Shown piece by piece: positions 51,266 through 58,517 of a DNA stretch of 64,000 bases. The notes beneath the pieces are model-generated. The model searched no databases. It was given only the letters and a program-made list of their open reading frames with translations, and was not told the origin of the DNA. Each line of letters starts with the position of its first letter. Positions within the stretch are counted from its first letter, which is position 1. A program made the translations under genes and the position numbers. The DNA comes from a virus: positions 23,222 to 87,221 of IMG/VR virus record IMGVR_UViG_3300036795_000108; one strand, 5' to 3'.

Positions 51266-52132
51266 TCACCCTCCGTTTGTACGCTCGCTCTCCGGCGGGA
51301 TCAACGGCCAAAACCGCGCCTCGACCTGCCGGATCTCCTGCGCCCGCTCATACAACTCCGTCACGACACCATCATCCTCGACCGACTGGCGCTCCAGATA
51401 CTCCGCGTAGCTGACCGCCCGCGCGTTCGCCCAACCCCGCTGAGCAGCATGCAACGCCCGCCCATCAAACCGCACCCGCTCCCACTCCTCCCGCAGCCCG
51501 AGCGCATGACGACGCCGCGCCTCCGTATCGACCCTGCGGATCACACGCCCGCTCTCCGCCAAACGCCACGCCAACCGCGCAGCCGCCAGCGCATCCACCT
51601 CCGCGTCATGCGCGTCCTCCAGGTCGATCCCACGCCACGTCTTGCACGCCCCCGCGAGATTATGCCGGGCGACACTCGCCGGACGATACATGTCCAGGTG
51701 ACGGTCAATCACCAGCGGGTCGATCACCGGCGCCTTGACCTGCTGGAAGACCGCCAGCAGCTTCCCGTCCTCATGGCGCCGGCACTCGCGGTCCATGATC
51801 GTCAAGTCAAACCGGGCGTTGAAGACGACCAGCGCCCGAGAGAAATCCGTCAGGACCCCCACCAGCACCGTCAACAGGAATCCGAGCGCTGCGCCCGGCG
51901 CCATGCCCTCCTCCCGGGCCCGCTCGGTCGAGATGCCGTGAACGTCGGTGGCCTCCTTCGGGATCTCAACGCCCGGATCTACGATCAGCGACGTGACATC
52001 CGTCGGCTGGCCGCCCCCGGTGACCGCGACCGTCGCGGACACGATCCGGGCGACCTCCGGGTCCGTCGAGGTCGTTTCGAGGTCCAGGGAGACGATCTGG
52101 CGGTGATGCCAGCTCTCGATCACCGAGGTCAT
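51266..52132 (-). CDS. DEDDh 3'-5' exonuclease (DnaQ-like)
   Basis: A 288-aa protein from ATG 52132 (ATGA overlap). Exo I VSLDLETTSTDP (D, E), EATDVHGISTERA, exo II VVFNARFDLTIMDREC (D), exo III HDAEVDALAAARL (H and D) complete the DEDDh set within residues 1-200. The C-terminal 90 residues are helical and basic. Functions may include proofreading, end trimming or host DNA degradation. It sits in the early block next to the methyltransferase. Confidence 0.85.
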   Translation of the reverse strand: MTSVIESWHHRQIVSLDLETTSTDPEVARIVSATVAVTGGGQPTDVTSLIVDPGVEIPKEATDVHGISTERAREEGMAPGAALGFLLTVLVGVLTDFSRALVVFNARFDLTIMDRECRRHEDGKLLAVFQQVKAPVIDPLVIDRHLDMYRPASVARHNLAGACKTWRGIDLEDAHDAEVDALAAARLAWRLAESGRVIRRVDTEARRRHALGLREEWERVRFDGRALHAAQRGWANARAVSYAEYLERQSVEDDGVVTELYERAQEIRQVEARFWPLIPPESERTNGG

Positions 52133-52467
52133 TGCTCCTCGTCTCCCCAGTAGGTCTGCAGTCGGAAGTCGCCACCCGTCGTCGTGCAGTCTTCGCAGTA
52201 GACGATCTTGCCTCCCGTGCTGCCGTCGAGGGCGCTGTTGCCGCCAAAGATGTCCGCCAGCAAGCCGCCGATCACAGGATCGACCTTCCGGCCGAGATAG
52301 TCATCGGCTGACCCTTCGATGTACTGATCGCCGATCTTCAACTCGTGACGACAGCCCGCGCAGATCATGGTCGTTTCCCTATCCTGTGCAGCAGTTTTGG
52401 GTTTGCGTATGTAGTGGCCGTCTGCGTAGAAATCACAAGGAGGTCGCCTCGCCGACCCCTGCTTCAT
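52129..52467 (-). CDS. zinc-binding hypothetical protein
   Basis: A 112-aa protein from ATG 52467 (ATGA overlap, GAGG upstream); an internal ATG at 52368 would give 79 aa and has AGGG upstream. C-x-x-C in MICAGCRHELKIGDQYIEGS pairs with CEDC near the end, a split zinc ribbon. Function unknown. Confidence 0.55.
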   Translation of the reverse strand: MKQGSARRPPCDFYADGHYIRKPKTAAQDRETTMICAGCRHELKIGDQYIEGSADDYLGRKVDPVIGGLLADIFGGNSALDGSTGGKIVYCEDCTTTGGDFRLQTYWGDEEQ

Positions 52468-52592
52468 CGAAGCGCCTCGGCGATCAAACGCAGCTCCTTG
52501 CACGCCCAGAGCAGATCCGGCGCATCCTTCATCGCCGATGGCTTGTCGACATCGACGTTGAGCAGCGCGATTCGCTTTCGCACGGCCGCCAC
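52464..52592 (-). CDS. small helical protein
   Basis: A 42-aa frame from GTG 52592 (AAVRKRIALLNVDVDKPSAM). The open frame extends further upstream (VEVSREQVQLVRQIECSTL) without a standard start codon, so the N-terminus is uncertain. Ends by ATGA overlap with the zinc protein. Confidence 0.4.
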   Translation of the reverse strand: MAAVRKRIALLNVDVDKPSAMKDAPDLLWACKELRLIAEALR

Positions 52593-52648
52593 ACGATCCG
52601 CCAGAGTCGAGCACTCGATTTGACGTACAAGCTGGACCTGTTCGCGGC

Positions 52649-52834
52649 TTACCTCGACGGGATCAACGACGTACGGGGAAGTCGCTCATGAGTCAGATCA
52701 TCCGGCGCAACGATTCCGGCCAGACGCCTGAAATCGTCGCGCGTCAACTGGGTGATCGTCTGGCCGTTCGCGGTGTTGACCAGCCTGATCGCTCTCTCGC
52801 TGACGCCTTGCTCGGAACGCGGCTGCTCGCTCAT
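52649..52834 (-). CDS. small hypothetical protein
   Basis: A 61-aa protein (MSEQPRSEQGVSERAIRLVN), ATGA-coupled. GQTITQLTRDDFRRLAGIVA suggests a short helix-turn-helix-like unit, but it is too short to call. Confidence 0.5.
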   Translation of the reverse strand: MSEQPRSEQGVSERAIRLVNTANGQTITQLTRDDFRRLAGIVAPDDLTHERLPRTSLIPSR

Positions 52835-53061
52835 CCCGCACCGCCGTCCGCGTCCGCCAGTTTCCAGGTCATCCCGACATAGGCATGTTCGTCGCGCTCG
52901 ACCCTTCCTTCGCGTTCCAACGCGAGCAGCTCCACAGCGGCCTCTCCGAGCGAACACCGAGCAGCAGAGCTGAAGTGCTCAGTCGGGTGAGCGGCGTGCT
53001 CAGCAGCCGCGAAAATCCTGTCGCGCCGGCGACACCGACCGGCGCTCAATGCCTGCGTCAT
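52831..53061 (-). CDS. small hypothetical protein (winged-helix-like)
   Basis: A 76-aa protein from ATG 53061 (ATGA overlap). SLGEAAVELLALEREGRVER and a Tyr/Trp ending resemble the end of a winged helix. Regulatory role possible. Confidence 0.5.
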   Translation of the reverse strand: MTQALSAGRCRRRDRIFAAAEHAAHPTEHFSSAARCSLGEAAVELLALEREGRVERDEHAYVGMTWKLADADGGAG

Positions 53062-53234
53062 CCTGGGATCACCTCGGGCCAGTACATAGCGATGTCGACC
53101 TGATCGCGCTCGAAACGGTCGCCCGGCGCGGTCCGCTGTGGTTCGTCCCCGGCCAGCGCACAGAGGTCATTGACCGATGGGAGCGGATCGCGGTCGTCGG
53201 CCTCGGCCCACGCCTCGATGACGGTTTGCCTCAT
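53058..53234 (-). CDS. small hypothetical protein
   Basis: A 58-aa protein (MRQTVIEAWAEADDRDPLPS) with AGGAGG ahead of ATG 53234. Acidic; no motif recognised. Confidence 0.5.
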   Translation of the reverse strand: MRQTVIEAWAEADDRDPLPSVNDLCALAGDEPQRTAPGDRFERDQVDIAMYWPEVIPG

Positions 53235-53476
53235 GAGCGCCCCCTCCTGGCAGCGATGCACTCCGGGCACGACACCGGATTCCGCGACTGCCCACCCGGA
53301 AGCGAAATGCCGCCGCCGCACGCAATCGGCGTCCACCACGCATCGTCGTCGTTCGGGACTAGTGGCAGGTGCCGAACGCCCTCACGATCAAGCAAGCTCC
53401 AGCGCCGGCGATAGCTCGCCGGATCAGAGCGGATCTCCTCATCGGTGCGCGCGCGGATAGACGTATATTTGCTCAT
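53231..53476 (-). CDS. small hypothetical protein with C-terminal Cys pair
   Basis: An 81-aa protein (MSKYTSIRARTDEEIRSDPA). WSLLDREGVRHLPLVPNDDD in the middle and SCPECIAARRG at the end, a half zinc motif. Weak ribosome site. Confidence 0.5.
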   Translation of the reverse strand: MSKYTSIRARTDEEIRSDPASYRRRWSLLDREGVRHLPLVPNDDDAWWTPIACGGGISLPGGQSRNPVSCPECIAARRGRS

Positions 53477-53517
53477 GGTCGGTTCGCTCTCTGCGCGCTG
53501 ACATAGCCCGCGCACAT

Positions 53518-54036
53518 CTAGGCAACCTCGCCAGTATGGATGTCGGTTCCGAGTGCACCGTCGATGATCTGCAGCCAACCGTCCGAGTCGAGATGGCTCA
53601 AGATCGACGACGTATCCGTCATGGCCATATGCTCGGCCATCTCCCGCCGGCCGACGGCGGAATCCTCAAAGACCGGAGAGATCGGCGTGCCCTCACTGAC
53701 CGTCTGCCAAAGCTGAATGCCGTACGGGCACTCCTCGCTCTCGGGCGGCAGCGGATGACGCAGATAGAGAGCCGGATCCGGCGGGCCGCCGTCGTACTCC
53801 TCGAACGTGTACGGATCGCCGTCGCGCTCCTCAAGCCATTCCGGGCGCTCGCCGCGCTGCCACGCCTCACGATCATCCCACCACTCGCGGATCGCCTCGT
53901 CATAGGTTCTGAGATACAGCGGATGAAGCGAATCGTCAGATGGGCCTCGGGAAGCCCCGAAGCGCTCAGCCTGCTCCCGGCACGTCGGATGCTTGTAGTC
54001 AAGGGGGACGCGATAGACCTCCCGCCCGCTCGCCAT
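53518..54036 (-). CDS. hypothetical protein
   Basis: A 172-aa acidic protein started at ATG 54036 (GAGG six bases upstream; GTG 54048 is the alternative). MASGREVYRVPLDYKHPTC opens, followed by Trp/Glu-rich DEAIREWWDDREAWQRGERP. No family recognised. Confidence 0.55.
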   Translation of the reverse strand: MASGREVYRVPLDYKHPTCREQAERFGASRGPSDDSLHPLYLRTYDEAIREWWDDREAWQRGERPEWLEERDGDPYTFEEYDGGPPDPALYLRHPLPPESEECPYGIQLWQTVSEGTPISPVFEDSAVGRREMAEHMAMTDTSSILSHLDSDGWLQIIDGALGTDIHTGEVA

Positions 54037-54044
54037 GATCATCC

Positions 54045-54722
54045 TCACGCTGGCACCAGACCCATCGCGCGGTCCACATACCGGTCAAGCTCCCGGACCG
54101 CCCGGACGCCCTCCTGCTCAGCCAGTTCCCGCAACGACGGCAACCCCGTCGACATCGAATGCAGGATCTCCTCCCGCGACGCCAGACGCCCCTCGGCCCA
54201 CCACGAGACGTGCAGCGGCTCTCCCATGTCGAACAGGACCCCGCGCCCGTCCGGCACCTCAAACGGCTTATAGCGCCCCTGCTTCGTCGTCCACACGACG
54301 ATCACGCCCGGGTTGCGTTTGATCGCGATCCCCGGCGCTTCCTCAACGACCGGCAGGCCAGCCTCGCGCCGACGCATATGCGGCCGGCTGAGGAACGGGC
54401 AGTTACGCGCCGACCATTCCGCACAGTCCCGGTGCGACGGCGGCTCAGCACTCGTCCGGTTGACCGCGCACATCGGCCCCGCGACGAATGAGACATGCGC
54501 GCCGAGCTTATCGCCGCACACCCAGCAGCGACGCTGGCGCAACGCGAGTGCGTAGCGGTCTTGGGACATGATCCGAAACTCGGGCTCACCGGACCCCATC
54601 GGGCACGCTCTCTCGTCCTGTATCCACTCCACGAACCACGGGACGGGATAGCCGCGGTGAACGGGCAGAGCCCGCATCCGTCGTGGTAGCTGCTCGAGTT
54701 CTGGGCGCATAGTCTCGATCAT
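54045..54722 (-). CDS. conserved phage zinc-binding protein
   Basis: A 225-aa protein, first gene after the fifth TATACT motif. It contains RRCWVCGDKLGAHVSFVAGP, MCAVNRTSAEPPSHRDCAEW and SARNCPFLSRPHMRRREAG, a Cys/His set likely to bind two zinc ions, followed by GVIVVWTTKQGRYKPFEVPD. I know this pattern from uncharacterised phage proteins. Function unknown. Confidence 0.65.
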   Translation of the reverse strand: MIETMRPELEQLPRRMRALPVHRGYPVPWFVEWIQDERACPMGSGEPEFRIMSQDRYALALRQRRCWVCGDKLGAHVSFVAGPMCAVNRTSAEPPSHRDCAEWSARNCPFLSRPHMRRREAGLPVVEEAPGIAIKRNPGVIVVWTTKQGRYKPFEVPDGRGVLFDMGEPLHVSWWAEGRLASREEILHSMSTGLPSLRELAEQEGVRAVRELDRYVDRAMGLVPA

Positions 54723-54773
54723 CGCCTGCCTGCCTTTCCGTAGGACCCCGTCCGGGGCGGGTCGATCAGCCGG

Positions 54774-54782
54774 AGTATAACG
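54774..54782 (-). promoter_or_regulatory. recurrent CGTTATACT promoter-like motif (copy 5)
   Basis: Minus-strand GCGCTGCGTTATACTCCGGC, 52 bp upstream of the start at 54722 and just after the terminase stop. Near-identical to copy 1 over the upstream GCGCTG part. Confidence 0.6.
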
Positions 54783-54800
54783 CAGCGCCGAGCAGACCGA

Positions 54801-57317
54801 TCAGCCGAGCACCCTGAGTCTCGCGCCCCCATCCGGCGCGGAAACATTGAAAGCATGGACCGCCGCATCATTCAAATCGTCGCGCGGGCCCGTCGGAAAG
54901 GCAAGCAGCTCCGCCTCAAACGCGCGAGTCCAACGCTCCCCCGACGGATGCCACACCCGGCCCGCGCGATACGCGTTCGAGAACGAAATCGCCCGAAACG
55001 CCTTATCGCCCCGCGGCTTGACCGGAATGATCGGCAGGCGGTGAGACACGTTGAGATGCTGGATGATCGCGCCGCCCTCATTCACATCCTCAATCGCGAT
55101 CGCCTCCGGCATCCACCCCATGTCACGCCACGTCTCGAACTTCTCCACGATCGCGTCCTCCTGTCGCGGCGCCGGCAGACGATCACGGTACGCGTCAATC
55201 ACCCACACCTGATCGCCCCGAAAGCCGAGCGTCACGATCGCCGTGTAATCCCCCCTCGCGGCATCACGCCCACCAGCCGTATCCACGCCCATGATGACGC
55301 GATCAAAGCTCGACGGCAGCTCGCCGCGCTGAATCCAGTTCGGGTCATAGATGTTGCCCTTCAGGACCGACGTGTCACCCTGGTAGATGAGCTGGAAAAC
55401 CAGCTCGTCGTTCTCGCGGAGCTTGACCAGATCCTCCCGAGACTGCGCGCTCGGCCATAACGCCATCTCGCCCCACTCAACCTCCATGTTGCGCTGATCA
55501 TGCGAACACGGGTTACGGCCCTGCGCCGACTGACCACACTGCGTGCATTTCACGATCCGATCCCAGTAACCCAACGCCGGCATGTGCAGCACATGGAAGT
55601 TCAAGTCGTCGACGAACAGCGGGAACAGGTCACGCTCGCCGAACCGGGTCATCAACACCACCATCCGCGTGCGCCGGTCGCCGCCCGGGGGACGCGAGCT
55701 GGCCGGGAAACGCTGGATGATCGTGTTCGTCACCTTCGCGCGCTGGCCCTCCATCGTAACCTCAGACCGCGCCTGATCCCACGTCGACGGGTCATCCAGG
55801 ATGATTTCGTCAAAGCGCCGGCCGAGGATCGGGCCGTCCATCCCCATCGCCGTCAAACCCGGGTTCGGGCCCGACGGCGTGTTGGTGAAGAACATCTCCT
55901 TCGTCGTCCAACGCCGATTCGGGTCCGGTGTCACATCGCCGAACGTGTTGGCGTAAGTTTCGCTCATCACCGTCTGCTGAACAGCCCGGCTGAAGCCCTC
56001 CGCCTGGGTCGCCGTATTAGAGATCAGGCCGATACGCAGATTGCCGTGACGGTGCCCCAACTTCCACGCCGGGTAGATCCACGACCCCAACGTCGAATTA
56101 TGCGTGGCGACTAGCTGCTCGCCGGCGAGATAGACGCCGCCCTGCACCTGGATGCACTGGCCGGGATATTCGCCGACGTGCTGGACGTCGACGACGAACC
56201 TCCGCCTTGCCCGTTCAGTGATGGTCGCCCGTAGCCGCGACGCCTTATACGGGACCGTGCAGCACTCACTCGCACTATCGGCCGTGAACAGCAGCCGCCA
56301 ATAAGGTCCGTGGTCGACGCCGTTGAGCATCGCCCGCGACTCGCATACGGTCGGCTTGAACCCGAGCGACGCCAACAGCAGACGCACGCCGTCTCGCAAC
56401 TCCGGGAGCGTTGTCGCGTAGGCACACTGGCCGCTGGTGATATGAACGTCGCCGTCCGTGTCGATGAGGCCCTGCAGCAGACGTCGGCGCTGATTCACGC
56501 TCGCGATCTGATAGATCGCAGGGATGTGCTTATGCCCGAGCAGCCCCGCGGCACGCAGATCCCCCACGAGCCCCCTTACGGTGATCGACGCGGTGCCGCG
56601 ATGCGGACGCTCGCGCATATTCCCGTCCAGCCAACGGTAATGCTCGACGTCGCGGATATTGAACGTAATCCGCCCCGACTTGGTCGTGCCGTTCCCCAGC
56701 CAAAGCCCCAAGATGTACGGGTCGATCGGAAGATCGGCATCTGGAAATTGGACTGGCTGAGCGACGGGGATCGCCGGCGGACGACGTTGCCCTACCAACA
56801 GGTCCCGCGTCTCAAGGCGCTCCCAGATCCGCTTGGTTGAACGCTGCATCTTGCCGTCCACGTAGCCGTCATAGCGGTATCGCTCCCGGTCGCAGAGGAC
56901 ATCCCACTCGTGGTTGGCATCAGCCACGATCGACGTGCCGTCATCAAAAACGACCCGTTCTCGCTCTCGCGTGGGCCACGGGATCGTCGCCTGAACCTTG
57001 ACCGGCGTCCCGTCCGGCGCGAACACCTCATCGCCAACCCGAAGGCGCCCATGCGTCGTCCAGCCGCAGGTCGTCAGCATCGGCGTGTCGTCACTCAGAA
57101 GCTTTGAGTAGCCCGGCGGCATCACGCAGATCAGGTACGGAAACCGGGCCTGATCCTGCAAGTGCGCGGCGAGCACCTGGTGATGCGGCGCCATGCTGAT
57201 CCGCCGCTCCCGATCATCGCGATGGGTCAGCCACGCGTACGGCGCGATGTCCGTCGGGCTCAGCCGACGCGCCTGGAGCAGCTTCTGCTCAAGGCTTGGC
57301 TGGTCAGCTACGGCCAC
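54801..57317 (-). CDS. terminase large subunit interrupted by a class 3 intein
   Basis: An 838-aa precursor from GTG 57317. Walker A is MPPGYSK (67-72) joined after splicing to STLGSW; Walker B FDEIILDDPS; RNase H-like nuclease motifs IMGVDTAGGRD, AIAIEDVNEGG and DLNDAAVHAF; a zinc-ribbon-like insert CTQCGQSAQGRNPCSHD. The mature protein would be about 503 aa, normal for TerL. It cuts and pumps DNA through the portal. No small terminase was recognised, but short genes just upstream are candidates. Confidence 0.9.
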   Translation of the reverse strand: MAVADQPSLEQKLLQARRLSPTDIAPYAWLTHRDDRERRISMAPHHQVLAAHLQDQARFPYLICVMPPGYSKLLSDDTPMLTTCGWTTHGRLRVGDEVFAPDGTPVKVQATIPWPTRERERVVFDDGTSIVADANHEWDVLCDRERYRYDGYVDGKMQRSTKRIWERLETRDLLVGQRRPPAIPVAQPVQFPDADLPIDPYILGLWLGNGTTKSGRITFNIRDVEHYRWLDGNMRERPHRGTASITVRGLVGDLRAAGLLGHKHIPAIYQIASVNQRRRLLQGLIDTDGDVHITSGQCAYATTLPELRDGVRLLLASLGFKPTVCESRAMLNGVDHGPYWRLLFTADSASECCTVPYKASRLRATITERARRRFVVDVQHVGEYPGQCIQVQGGVYLAGEQLVATHNSTLGSWIYPAWKLGHRHGNLRIGLISNTATQAEGFSRAVQQTVMSETYANTFGDVTPDPNRRWTTKEMFFTNTPSGPNPGLTAMGMDGPILGRRFDEIILDDPSTWDQARSEVTMEGQRAKVTNTIIQRFPASSRPPGGDRRTRMVVLMTRFGERDLFPLFVDDLNFHVLHMPALGYWDRIVKCTQCGQSAQGRNPCSHDQRNMEVEWGEMALWPSAQSREDLVKLRENDELVFQLIYQGDTSVLKGNIYDPNWIQRGELPSSFDRVIMGVDTAGGRDAARGDYTAIVTLGFRGDQVWVIDAYRDRLPAPRQEDAIVEKFETWRDMGWMPEAIAIEDVNEGGAIIQHLNVSHRLPIIPVKPRGDKAFRAISFSNAYRAGRVWHPSGERWTRAFEAELLAFPTGPRDDLNDAAVHAFNVSAPDGGARLRVLG
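56097..57101 (-). mobile_element. class 3 intein with LAGLIDADG domain in TerL P-loop (335 aa)
   Basis: Residues 73-407. It begins LLSDDTPMLTTCGWTTHGRL with no Cys/Ser at position 1; block B is DGTSIVADANHEW (W138); block F PGQCIQV (C388); block G VATHN then Ser+1 (T405). This W-C-T set marks class 3 inteins, which use the block F Cys for branching. Two LAGLIDADG motifs flank the endonuclease: YILGLWLGNG (200s, with Asn in place of the catalytic Asp) and LLQGLIDTDG (280s, Asp intact). The insertion is between Lys and Ser/Thr of the P-loop. Confidence 0.85.
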
Positions 57318-57537
57318 TAGACGATGCGGTGACCCACTGATCCAGACGCTCGCGTGCCGTGCCGGCCACCTGGTCGGTCAGCCGGTCGATGGTCGCCGAC
57401 GCGACCGCTGCCTGAGCCTCGATCCCTGCTGCGTCCTGTGTCGGCCTCGGGTTGATGGCCGTGTCGGTCTGTTGGAGTTTGATCAGCGGATCCGACGGAT
57501 CGCCAACCAGCACCATGACCGTCACCTCGATCGCCAT
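57304..57537 (-). CDS. hypothetical protein upstream of terminase
   Basis: A 77-aa protein from ATG 57537 (GGGAGG upstream; GTG one codon earlier also open). MAIEVTVMVLVGDPSDPLIK then helical AAVASATIDRLTDQVAGTAR. Overlaps TerL by 14 bp. Function unknown. Confidence 0.5.
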   Translation of the reverse strand: MAIEVTVMVLVGDPSDPLIKLQQTDTAINPRPTQDAAGIEAQAAVASATIDRLTDQVAGTARERLDQWVTASSSGRS

Positions 57538-57788
57538 CACCGCCTCCCGTTCATGGCTTCGATGGCCTCCGCGAGCTGCTGGTTGACCGTCAACTGAACC
57601 TCTGCCAGCTCGTACATGGTGGCCTGCTTCGTCTTCAGGTCGATGAGGATGTCCGGGCGCAGCAGCTTCAGGTCATCCGGCGTCTTGACGTCCTTGAGCG
57701 TCAGCGCGCGGTTGGCTGCGCGCTCCTGGCGTTCCTCCTCGGCCGTCTGGTTGCGTTCCCGTGCGGCACGCAACGCCTCGTAGGTCAC
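57537..57788 (-). CDS. coiled-coil protein, small-terminase candidate by position
   Basis: An 83-aa protein from GTG 57788 (GTGA overlap). Long basic/acidic helix (ARERNQTAEEERQERAANRA) and a second helix (MYELAEVQLTVNQQLAEAIE). Its helical nature and place two genes ahead of TerL fit a small terminase or scaffold, but there is no sequence proof. Confidence 0.45.
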   Translation of the reverse strand: MTYEALRAARERNQTAEEERQERAANRALTLKDVKTPDDLKLLRPDILIDLKTKQATMYELAEVQLTVNQQLAEAIEAMNGRR

Positions 57789-57928
57789 TTCGCATCCTCC
57801 CGCTGCGGCTTGATGACCTTCGTCTGACGATCCGCCGCGGGCAGGTCGGTCGCCTTGCGGACCCGCCGCGGCGGCTTGGGCTCCGGCGTCGGGGTCTCGG
57901 GCCTTAGATCCGGCGTCTGCTCCTGCAC
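57785..57928 (-). CDS. small Pro/Arg-rich protein
   Basis: A 47-aa protein from GTG 57928 with GGGGAG upstream (MQEQTPDLRPETPTPEPKPP). Disordered and basic; ends with GTGA overlap. Function unknown. Confidence 0.5.
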   Translation of the reverse strand: MQEQTPDLRPETPTPEPKPPRRVRKATDLPAADRQTKVIKPQREDAK

Positions 57929-57951
57929 TTGGTCTCCCCGGTCGATCAACT

Positions 57952-58143
57952 CTAGGCGTCCGCGCGGTTGATGACGACCGCACTCATCGAGATCCCCAGC
58001 TTCAGCACGCCCGTCTCCATCGCACTCGCCGTGATCGCCGCCGTCGTCGTTTGGAGGTGACCGCCGGTCACCTCGACGTCCCGCAGGTCACCATCCGGGC
58101 CGAACGTCACCGTCACCCGCGCCTGCGTTGGGTCGGCGCTCAC
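57952..58143 (-). CDS. small hypothetical protein
   Basis: A 63-aa protein from GTG 58143 (GTGA overlap; MSADPTQARVTVTFGPDGDL). Two beta-hairpin-like stretches. No motif recognised. Confidence 0.5.
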   Translation of the reverse strand: MSADPTQARVTVTFGPDGDLRDVEVTGGHLQTTTAAITASAMETGVLKLGISMSAVVINRADA

Positions 58144-58331
58144 AACGCCAAACCCTCGATCTGCATCGCGAACCCACGCAGGTTGCTGTTCTGTTTGAGG
58201 ATCGCGGCCAACTCACCCTCAGCCTCGGCCTTACTCCACGACGCCTCGCCTGGGACGCCGCTCACGATGTGCCGGTCGATCTTGCCATCGACCAGCCGCT
58301 CCTCCGTGTAGATGACGTAGTTCTCAGCCAT
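58140..58331 (-). CDS. small hypothetical protein
   Basis: A 63-aa protein (MAENYVIYTEERLVDGKIDR) with GTGAGGA upstream of ATG 58331. WSKAEAEGELAAILKQNSNL forms a helix. No motif recognised. Confidence 0.5.
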   Translation of the reverse strand: MAENYVIYTEERLVDGKIDRHIVSGVPGEASWSKAEAEGELAAILKQNSNLRGFAMQIEGLAL

Positions 58332-58355
58332 TCGGTCAGTCCTCACGAGAGCCGC

Positions 58356-58517
58356 TCATGACTTCACGACCTTGATCGGCGGCGGCCAGAACCTCAGATG
58401 ACCGTGCTTCGCGCCGAGCCACAGGTGCAAGCCTGGGTAGACGTGGCTTTCGCCAGCACGGAAGATCTTGACCCGCTTCCCCTGGTAGACAGGGTCCATC
58501 GGCGACGACGCGCCCAT
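58356..58517 (-). CDS. small basic hypothetical protein
   Basis: A 53-aa protein (MGASSPMDPVYQGKRVKIFR), TGATG-coupled to the papain-like protease. HLWLGAKHGHLRFWPPPIKV at the end. Function unknown. Confidence 0.5.
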   Translation of the reverse strand: MGASSPMDPVYQGKRVKIFRAGESHVYPGLHLWLGAKHGHLRFWPPPIKVVKS

